Shown here: in pieces, positions 48,120 through 64,000 of the stretch
How the letters are laid out: each line of letters starts with the position of its first letter
Position numbering within the stretch: the stretch's first letter is position 1
Assembly: GCA_002633005.1 (NCBI GenBank)
Contig: NMRA01000216.1
Location: 177,499 to 241,498 of the forward strand
From: Phoronis australis
Lineage: Eukaryota; Phoronida; Phoronidae
Length of the DNA: 64,000 nt
Reading direction: 5' to 3'
The notes under the pieces: model-generated
The model's database searches: none
Seen by the model: only the letters and a program-made list of their open reading frames with translations
Told to the model about the DNA's origin: nothing
Position numbers and translations under genes: made by a program

Positions 48120-48315
48120 AACTGCTACTCTAGCCTAAAAATAGCAGCCGACCAGCTGGTCGGTTGATGGCCGGTCGGCTGAAGGGTCGCCTGGGGAGTC
48201 GCCTTATGAGTCGGCACTGCGGCCGGCTGCCGGTCGGTTAATTTTAGCCGACCGGTCGACGGTCGGTCGCCGACCAATTTCCGACCGATCGGACAAAAAA
48301 TCGTGATGTGTGCTG
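48120..48315 (-). repeat. Inverted terminal region of the CAGCACACATC element
   Basis: The reverse complement starts CAGCACACATCACGATTTTT and continues with GGTCGGAAATTGGTCGGCGA and many GCCGACC/GGTCGGC sub-repeats. It matches the left ends at 41788 and 52148 for the terminal 50 bases or so, then diverges while keeping the motif density. Confidence 0.85.
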
Positions 48316-48644
48316 TAATACAGTGAACAAGTCATCACCGCAGGTGCAAGAACGCAACTGATGTATTAGTTCGGTTACAAGTCGATACTTTCTCAAGTTC
48401 TCTTTTGGCTTATGATGCTCTTAAGTAAGAGTGAAACGCTGCGCAAGTTTTTTTTTTGAAATATGAAATTTTCTGTTGCTACTGAAGCTGACTGTCAGAC
48501 TTTTAATGAATTAAAACTTAATTAGAATTTACTTTCAAGGCAATTCAAAGCCTCCCGTAGGAGGCCTGTCGTTTTGAGCATATATTTACGGATTCTATCA
48601 AAATTCAAGCACTGATAGCATTTTTATGGAGTCACCCAATTTTG

Positions 48645-48940
48645 ATGTCAGGGCCAGTCGCGGACTTAGGGGGGGGGGCAAGGGAGCCATGCCCCCCCCC
48701 CTAAAATTCTTCCAGATACTATTTGGCAGAGAATTGCTGACTAGCATATGCGCGCACCCAGGGGGGCTCGGGGGGCGAATGCACAATGCATAGGCCTAGC
48801 TTGAACAAACCACGTTTACCGTTTTTTTTTGTAATAAGGTACACAAACCCAAAAATTCGAGACCCCTCCATCCCTAAATTCTGGTTATTCCTGAGCCCTG
48901 GCCCTCCCCCCACCAACTCAAAATCCTGGATCCGCCCCTG
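48645..48940. repeat. GGCGGATC-family repeat
   Basis: The right end reads TCCTGGATCCGCCCCTG; its reverse complement GGCGGATCCAGGA begins the family also seen at 2643, 49971 and 53241. The left part has CGCGGACTTAGG followed by a G run. Probably a short non-autonomous repeat; exact ends are uncertain. Confidence 0.45.
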
Positions 48941-49962
48941 TGTGCTAACACTTTTTGTAACTAGCTGATAGTGCACTCAACAAAATATATAGAGTGTTAG
49001 TTCATCTTGGAGTATTGGGATTAGGTACAAAATGTGAAAAAATCAAAACCGTGGCAAGTAATTTTTGAGGGGTTCACCGTTTCATACCTATTCTTGTTAT
49101 GCAAGGGGATTAAGGAGGGTTTCCTTCAAGGTTTAGTGGTTTTGTGTGCATGATGAGACTTTGGCCGGATAGACTTATTGGAAACGTCTCTCTAGAAAAT
49201 TTGATTGGAATATCAGTCAGTGTGGTAAAATTGATCAACAGAGCTGCAGTCGTATATTTTTAATGTGTGAAATAGGAATATTGGATTGGTTTCACGTAAG
49301 TGCTTTGTCATGACAAGAGAACTTCAATTCTGTTCAACATTTCCATGCCAAGAATTGTACGATGACGCTTCATTAGCATACCTCAAAATCCAACTGCTGT
49401 CTGCTGGTTTGGTAATTGGCACAATTATATTGCACATCCATCAGCATTAAAGACAAGTTGATATCATAGCACCATTGTCCTATTTTCAAAATTCAATTAC
49501 CTAAGGCATATTTCACCACAAATATGTCATTTAAAATCTTTCAAAACGAAAAGTTAAAAATACCATAGAGAACAATAAACATCAGTAGCCTGAGGCGATG
49601 CATTTAACTGCAACAGAGGGCGGGCAGATTTTCGCGAGGTAGACAAACTGCCGGTCGCGGAATGACTAGTTGCCCAACACTCCCGAACCGTCGGCTGCCG
49701 AGGTATCAACATAGATTCGTTTCATGTTGAGGGAGATCAGCGGGTGGGTATTAGTCAAAACCAACATTCACAAATTACATGGTATTAAAATAAAAAATTA
49801 GGCCAAATTTCAGTGAAACTATAATATATAATGATATCATTTTGTTTACCAAGCCTGGAGGTCCGAGTTTAGGCCTATTTTGTCAGCTCAGATTTGCATG
49901 GTATCAAGATGAGACCAATATACGGTCGGCGTCGCTCGGCCCGTGTTTTATAGACGGGACCC

Positions 49963-50190
49963 GGTGGCGGATCTACGGGGGGGTTCAGGGGGTTTAAACC
50001 CCTCCCTCGGGCCAGGACCCAAAAATTAAAAAAAAAACAAAAGCGTCTCCAGCAAAACAAAAACGGCACCGCCAGCGTGTAAACCCCAAGTAAACCAACT
50101 TGGAAAAAATGAGGGGGGGGGCTCACTCTGAAAATATAGTTTTTTTTTGCATTGTGAATTGCAGAGTCTTTGTGGCTCATCGGCAAAACG
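49963..50190. repeat. GGCGGATC-family repeat
   Basis: GGTGGCGGATCTACGGGG is followed by a G-rich tract and CCCTCCCTCGGGCCAGGACC, then A-rich sequence. Same family signature as at 53241 (reverse). Confidence 0.4.
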
Positions 50191-50484
50191 CGCGGGGATT
50201 TATTGTGCGCGCGCTTCCGTCGACACTTCTGAAGTAGCCAAGCATTTTAGATGGATTCACCGCTGAAAGAGCAGTTCTATAGCTGATTTCTTTAGGTAAC
50301 TAGCTTCTTTACTCTAAGATATATTTTGATTTGATTAGGGGAAATACTGCGGTGCCGCAACCCTGATATTCAGGCGAATTGACGTGCAACGTTTTTACCT
50401 CATCTGTCATGCCGTGTCATTCTATTACACTCCACACGTTTGTAACTGATGTATAGTAAAGTTGTCTTGCGCAATATCATACAG

Positions 50485-50530
50485 TGTACATGTACATGTA
50501 ATATTGTGTACATGTACATGTAATATTTTT
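50485..50530. repeat. Tandem ACATGT-rich repeat
   Basis: GTGTACATGTACATGTAATA occurs twice in succession, each copy itself palindromic at TACATGTA. Confidence 0.85.
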
Positions 50531-51024
50531 GAAAAAAATTCTTTTTCCGAAGAATTGCTATTGTGGCGGGCGCCGTGGTCTGGTCGCGAGTCCGTTTGAA
50601 GACACACTCTATAACAAGTTATGTCTATACAAGGAATGACCAAGGGGGCACTCACATTGAGAAAGTGACCGCATTCGCGAAAAGTGTACAGTACCAGAAA
50701 TTGCGGGGAGGCTGTTCTTTCACAACAAAGTCTTGCGGGACTCGTGCGATGTTCAATAGGCCTCCTAAGGAGCCCTAGTTCCGACCTCAACACCTACCGT
50801 CTGTCTACCTGCAATAAGCACACTGCCGTCTTCTATACTGGGAATTTCCGCAGAAAGGCTCACCCGATGAAACGCTCATGCCCATGGGCATTTATTTGAT
50901 ATTAGTACTTCGGGTTTCAAGCGTTCAGACATTGGGACGTTTATTTCGAAAATTGCAAGAGATGCAAATAGGTCCTGGGATGCTTCGTCAAGGTTTGAAG
51001 TAGTCCATGATGAACGGATCAAAT

Positions 51025-51283
51025 TTAGTTGCGCATGTAAGTCTTTTGAATGGACTTGGCAACCTCAAGGGTCTTAGTGTCAACTGAGCTGCGAAACGAG
51101 ATGCTGACATTGTAGAGGCTTACAAGCTCATTGACACAGCAGTTGACGAAGTGCAAGCGTTGGGAACAAACATCGAAGATATCTGGGTAGAATGGTTCCA
51201 AGACGAGCAAATCATTGGATCCGATATACAAATTCCTCGGCAGTCTAGACAACAGAAGGATAGGACTAACGTATGAGTAACCA
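51025..51283 (-). CDS. Possible terminal exon, unassigned
   Basis: On the minus strand a pyrimidine-containing tract ends in CCCCAG at 51284, after which 86 codons stay open to TAA at 51025. The translation (for example NDLLVLEPFYPDIFDVCSQR and NCCVNELVSLYNVSISF) has protein-like composition but no domain I recognise. No partner exon was found to the right, so it may be a relic inside the repeat island or chance. Confidence 0.22.
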
Positions 51284-51339
51284 CTGGGGATTAAAATTTT
51301 AGAGAGAAGTTTTCAATTCAAAATTTTTTGCATAGTACA

Positions 51340-51680
51340 CTTTAGGTCTCGCGACGGACCAGGCCAGCTTGATTTGTGTAGATGTTGAGTTTCAGTGTAC
51401 TTCTGGTCCCTCGGCGAACTAGTCTTGTGATTTTTTTTACCAAAGTGTGCTTTGTAAAACTATTTATCTCAGCCAGTACTGTTTGGTCCCGCGACAGATC
51501 GACTATTTTTATAGGGATAATAAGCACAGGTGTACTCTTGGTCTCGTGACGGACCAGGTCAGCTTTTTGTGTACTCTCAGTGTACATCTGGTCCCTCTGC
51601 AAACTAGTCCAGTGTATCTTTTCACCACTGTGCACAGGATGATTTGGTTTCGTGAAACTGTTTTCAGATGATTTGTTTCC
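51340..51680. repeat. Diverged tandem repeat, period about 195 bp
   Basis: GGTCTCGCGACGGACCAGG at 51344 recurs as GGTCTCGTGACGGACCAGG at 51539, with a partial GGTCCCGCGACAGATCG at about 51486. TCTGGTCCCTC(g/t)GC(g/a)AACTAGTC also occurs in both units. Confidence 0.75.
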
Positions 51681-52147
51681 TGATAGATTTGACGTTTTTC
51701 AATTGTTATCAACGTGATTCAGCTTAATAAAGTGATACCTAATTATTTATTGTCGCTTTTAATAATAGACTATGAGTTGAGAGCACCATCGTTCGCCAGT
51801 TTTCTCGTAACGAGACAGAACACATGTTTATTTCCGGACTAACAGTACAGGTCTTCGTTCTTAAACAACTTGAGGCTGCTGTTACGCGATCATCTGGTAT
51901 TCAAGTTTTTACGCCCCGTCGGTGCTCCTTAATTATGCTCTTGAATATTTGGAAATTGTCTAAACCCATGTATACACACCACACTTTTTCGTATACGACT
52001 TTTCGTATGCTAAAAAAGGTGTGTGTAAGCAGATGTTCCAACAAAAATTTTTGCTGGTGCCGTGACTCATACCCAGATGTGCACAAATGGTTTCACGAAA
52101 CTTATATGCCAAGTTCATGTGACGAAATCGAGAAGGGTTTTTAATTA

Positions 52148-53035
52148 CAGCACACATCACGAATTTTTGTCCGACTTGTCGGAAATTAGTCGACGACCGG
52201 CCCTCGACCGGTCGTCTAGCCGCGCAGCAGCCGACCAACAACGGTCGGCTAGTAGCCGTCTGCTGAGTCGCCTTTGTGGGTTGGCTAAGTGGTCGCCTAG
52301 CGTAGACGATTAAGCGTGTCCTTGGTCGGCAGTTACCATTTTATGACTCAGCTGGTGAACTTTGGACAAACGTTGCAAACATTTAACTGTTCGCTGTTCG
52401 TTTACCAGTGGCAACTCCGATCTTGACATCGGTTTATCAACTTTTGTTCAGCTATTGAAAGGAGGTAAAATCGAATCAACCTACAAATACGAAGTGCGTG
52501 ACATTTCGCCAGCCTAAAACCTTATGGCGAATTAATGACGCCGTGGTAAAATCAAACGTTAAGTGATATCGCGGAAGCATAATTTCTAATTTTAGATATG
52601 AGACTTTTTATACAGTACAGTTATGCGTCAAAACAAGCACGAAATTTGAAATTTACAGTGAAATTGCATAAAAATCAGAATACAACACTGGATATTTTAC
52701 GACCTCAAATGTTTTCATGCCGCGGAATGCTCAACAAGTAGCACGCATTTGCGCTCATCTGTTATTGCTCTTGATCATCACTTCATCATGTATATTGCGC
52801 TTTACCACAGATAATTATTGTTTATTTCTGTATAATTTCTTAATATGTTGGTACAGCAATAGAACCCAAGTTTATTTTAGGAACAACATAAACAATGGTA
52901 TGAACATAGTGCCGATATTAAGTCATGGGCGCATGGAAACGAAAGACTGTGATCGGTTTATCATCCATCATCCATCATCATGAAATTGTCACTTTCGCAG
53001 TCATCTTTTCGAAGCTAGAGCCATCTAGCTTAAGA
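52148..53035 (+). mobile_element. Second copy of the CAGCACACATC element left region
   Basis: Begins CAGCACACATCACGAATTTT after TA and follows copy 1 (41788-42700) for about 890 bp, with indels and point changes. Homology then stops near the AGCTTAAGAAAAACTCC sequence. No right end of this copy is seen before the dynein gene, so it is truncated or its right end was lost. Confidence 0.8.
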
Positions 53036-53099
53036 AAAACTCCAGAGACATGCTAAGTGCCAGAAACTTACCAGGATGCATGGAAATTTCACTATTTGG

Positions 53100-53245
53100 C
53101 TACAAAAACAAGAAAAAATCTTACGGCGAGAGGGGAAACCGGCCTAGAGCCCGACCTCCCCCCGCCGCTCGGCGCCACGCGCCTAGGATCGACTTTGACA
53201 GGAATCCTAAACCCCCCTTGCTGAAAACGTAGATCCGCCACTGCG
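53100..53245 (-). repeat. GGCGGATC-family repeat, reverse orientation
   Basis: The reverse complement starts CAGTGGCGGATCTACG, is followed by a G-rich tract and GGTTTAGGATTCCTGTC, then a very GC-rich part. It lies just before the segment shared with 37664. Confidence 0.4.
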
Positions 53246-53895
53246 GTCCCTATATCATGCCTTTGCGCCAAGTAAACAGGCACTATGAAATCAGCACCTA
53301 GACTAATTTAGTTATACTGAGTCTTCCAGTACTGGGGCAGGCCGAGTGTGCCGGAAGGCGGCTTCGCGGCATGCAGCCCCACCCTTTAGCCAAGACGACC
53401 CTCACGGGGACCTCACCTGGTTCCCGGGCCTCACAAGCTGACGTCACGGATTGCTTGTGAACCAATCTCGAGGGTCTGTACAGGAGACTACTCGGGGACC
53501 GTCCCGTCGTACACCGCGAAGCGGCCGCCGGCCGCGGCATGCCGCCCGTGCCTAAAACTTAGAATCTCTCCCGGCTAAACACCCTTTCAATACATATTGG
53601 TTCTATTGTGCTAAAACAAAATTAAATTCATTTAATATAACACCGTAGTTTGACTGAAACTGTGGTCGGCGTCTGAGGTTAATTCTACTGAATTAGCCGA
53701 AACAAGGAGTGGGGAATACTACATTCCTCGAGCCGAAAGGACACCGAACACACGAATTTCAACAAAAGAACATCTCACTACGGAAACCGTCACGTCTCGC
53801 GTGACTCTTCGAGACGTGGTTGTCAACCAAAATTGAAATCAATACAATTTGTCCTGAAACGTTTGAATAAAGGACTTCTCGATTTTCGTACCACG
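53246..53895. other. Upstream region of the dynein light chain gene
   Basis: Contains the repeat shared with 37664-37725 (53407-53490) and a GC-rich patch near 53515-53550. The promoter and 5' untranslated region of the dynein light chain gene should lie in the last few hundred bases. No TATA box is obvious. Confidence 0.4.
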
Positions 53896-61851
<7,956 letters not shown>

Positions 61852-62355
61852 GCTGCGCTTGTCTGGAGAAGTTTGCCCGTGTTGACAGTGAAGTTATGAA
61901 ACCATTTCCCCCTCCAAATTTTTGTCGGATTTCAACTTCTGCGTCAATAGGCTATTTTCAAATTGAAAGAAAATGGCAATAATGCCGTTTCCACATGCTT
62001 ATATCTGGCTTAAAAAGTTTGGCTTGTCGTAGTCGTTTTAGACTTACACATTTTCTTTTCATTTATGTGTATTTCATTTTTTGTTTTAAAACTTTAACTG
62101 GCAAAAAACAAAGTGAGTGGGTAAGGCTGTCAGGAAATTACTTCTGTTCCGAGATTGCTCACTGGTGTAAATCAGTAGCTGTTTGTAGATAAGTGTAAAA
62201 AGCAAATTGTCATTTGGCAGCGACATGTAAACAAATTTTGTTACAATCTTAAGCATTGGTTTCTACATTATTAACATTCTGTACGAGTTACATGAACTTC
62301 ATCTCAATTTACCTGGACTGTAATACTATCGCGTGTTTCTCATTTTTGCCACCAG

Positions 62356-62426
62356 GTAGCTCCACATTACGATGGGAAAACAAGACCATGTACGTGGTTG
62401 TTAGTGTTTTTGGGTTAGCGATTTGA
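62356..62426 (+). CDS. Alternative terminal exon of the dynein light chain gene
   Basis: A CCACCAG acceptor is followed by 71 bases in the same phase as the exon at 61781-61851, ending in TGA. The encoded tail, [13 protein letters not shown] then VVVSVFGLAI, matches the first terminal exon at 18 of 23 residues. The reading frame, length, acceptor and stop are all intact, so the exon is a tandem duplicate that could give a second isoform. An AATAAA follows at 62747-62752. It could instead be a silent duplicate, but retention of every constrained residue argues against that. Confidence 0.85.
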
Positions 62427-64000
62427 AGATTGATCTGTAAACTTCTGTTGACATCACAACACACAGACATATGCCATTCAGTTATGAGGTATATGCACAA
62501 ATATGCCTTCGGTGGAATTTGAAGCTTGTATGTATTTGTTCCACGTAATGACCGACTTTTATTTTCATACTTGTAACTAGGTTTACTCAAACACAAAACA
62601 TTTCCATAGAGTTGAGTAAACTTCTAACTAGTTCTAGTTGTAAAGACTTTATCTTTATTTGTTCTGTAAATACCTGTTGGAGCCTCAATGTATCATTTTC
62701 TAACCCACCAAACTCGTTATGGAGGCTATATTTATGTTTGTGTATCAATAAACTATAAAACCAATAGATCTTCCAGTCTGATTTCTCCAATAAATATTCT
62801 CTAAATGCAGATAACTTTCGACAGAGGTGTATTGACAGAGGTGTATTGACGAAGATTTGAATAAAACTTGAATTAGTTAAACATATCTATTTACCAGTCA
62901 AATCTTCGCCAAACTCGAACTAACTTTTTATTCGTTCTCAGTTATGTACACTTGTCTCTTCAAGACAGTCAGATTTGAGCCTACTCCAACAAGCTTACTT
63001 ATAATTTATTCATGGTATTCACTTGATATTTTGTTGCTCAAAACATTGCGTCCCAGTCACCACAAACAAACCCTTGAACCTTGCAGAAGGTTACTTAGCC
63101 AAGACGAACGAGCTCTTTTTCACTAAAAAGTCAAATTTAATGCAATTTCCCCTAACACTAAAACAGCGACTTTATTGTGACATTTCGAAGCAGTGGAATC
63201 TAAAAATACATTCTTCAGAACACATTTGCAAAAAAGCAAAATAACGTATTTCCTGAGTAAGCTCAAGGCCTTGCAAGCGATTAGGCCTACTAGGAAAATT
63301 GCTACCATTGAAATGATTGCTCGCCAAGGCTGGAATGTTATGTTGAATATGGAAGAAAATTAAAAGATTTTCGTTACATCAGCGAAGTTTCTTTAGTCTC
63401 ATAGTAAAGGAACCCTGCCTTGTATCCTCAAGATAAAGTTGGTGTGATTGTCTGACTGCACACATTTGAGTATTGCCTATCACAACTTAGGGACATCATC
63501 GATAAGTTTCTCACTTTTATCAAGAACCAGATAAAAATGTTAAAACATTACTGTTTTCAAAAATCAAGAGTGTCTTTAATAACAGCAGAATTATTTAAAC
63601 AATGACATTCCATTGGCATAGCCAGAAGTATACAACAGGATGGGAGCAAATGCAAAACAACCTACCACGTCTCTAAGTAAGTGATCATCTTATACTATAA
63701 CAGATAACATTGCACACTAAACAACAACCAACACCCAAACCATGCCTGCCAGTTTGGCCACTTAACGAACAAAATGTACAGCACCACAACATCACATACA
63801 ATCAAGCACCAAACATTGCCAGAGACTGACAAACAATGGAAGTATCACAACAAAGCTTATTTGAAAGCTTCAATTAGGAAAACAAATATTAAAAATTTTT
63901 TGTTACAATTAAACTCGCGCAAGTCCAATCCAACCGGACCAAGGGAATAGATCCAAATAAGGCACAATCCACTTTCTTAAAAGATATTAAAATATCTTTT
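62427..64000. other. 3' region of the dynein light chain gene and flank
   Basis: AATAAA at 62747-62752 and another in TTGAATAAAACTTG near 62860 are candidate poly(A) signals. A short CAGAGGTGTATTGA duplication occurs at 62823-62850. No further gene is recognised up to the window end; the remaining open frames are short and without domains. Confidence 0.5.

Larger units (their letters stand above)
41788..48315. mobile_element. Candidate 6.5-kb element bounded by inverted CAGCACACATCACGA ends
   Basis: The left end at 41788 (CAGCACACATCACGAATTTT, then GTCGGAAATTGGTCG) and the reverse complement of 48120-48315 (CAGCACACATCACGATTTTT, then GGTCGGAAATTGGTCG) match closely. Both are followed by dense GGTCGGCTA-type sub-repeats in either orientation. 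TA dinucleotides flank both outer edges. A second left end occurs at 52148. The span contains unrelated inserts (a duplicated block, SINE, LINE) and no intact transposase, so it is either one nested element or two separate ends facing each other. The superfamily is not assigned. Confidence 0.5.
48316..52147. other. Repeat-rich intergenic DNA
   Basis: Contains G/C-run repeats at 48645-48940 and 49963-50190, a tandem ACATGTACATGTAATATT pair at 50485-50530, one possible terminal exon at 51025-51283, and a diverged tandem repeat at 51340-51680. 48941-49960 shows nothing recognisable. The rest is unassigned. Confidence 0.4.

Overview
The window is eukaryotic: AT-rich DNA of an animal, with small coding exons bounded by GT/AG splice sites, kilobase-scale introns and many short transposon remnants. 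Single-copy animal genes (CTDNEP1, a Tctex1-type dynein light chain, an intracellular fatty-acid-binding protein), secreted PAN and olfactomedin modules and abundant MITE/SINE debris suggest a marine invertebrate metazoan, possibly a deuterostome. The species cannot be fixed from the sequence.

Five genes can be assembled with consistent splice phases. (1) 3819-7521, minus strand: a secreted PAN/Apple plus olfactomedin protein, three exons, 391 aa. (2) 11307-19337, minus strand: an ankyrin-repeat plus C2-like protein with a long disordered tail, six coding exons, about 896 aa, not matched to a named family. (3) 20956-33960, plus strand: CTDNEP1/Dullard, a DxDxT lipid-metabolism phosphatase, seven exons, 244 aa, head-to-head with gene 2. 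(4) 39243-41392, plus strand: a fatty-acid-binding protein, four exons, 136 aa. (5) 53896-61851, plus strand: a Tctex1-type dynein light chain, five exons, 113 aa, with a second intact copy of the terminal exon at 62356-62426. The genes have unrelated functions; no operon-like or pathway grouping is visible.

The rest is accessory DNA. 1-3818 and 7522-11306 hold repeats and no convincing gene. 33961-39242 carries the CTDNEP1 3' region, a 503-bp terminal-inverted-repeat element with a 6-bp target duplication, and MITE pieces. 41393-53895 is a transposon-rich island: inverted CAGCACACATCACGA ends about 6.5 kb apart, a second left-end copy, a tandem duplication of about 1.1 kb with a nested MITE, a tRNA-like SINE head, an 8-bp satellite and a decayed LINE reverse transcriptase. 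Intron 1 of the dynein gene holds a nearly perfect 670-bp foldback element with an 8-bp target duplication (hAT-like), directly followed by a 100-bp hairpin MITE whose relatives lie upstream of gene 2 and inside a CTDNEP1 intron.

The most interesting items are the duplicated alternative last exon of the dynein light chain, the unassigned ankyrin-C2 protein with four copies of an SG/SL motif, the PAN-olfactomedin architecture, and the foldback and long-terminal-repeat elements. All exon calls come from reading splice motifs and family similarity by eye; no alignment or transcript data were available.
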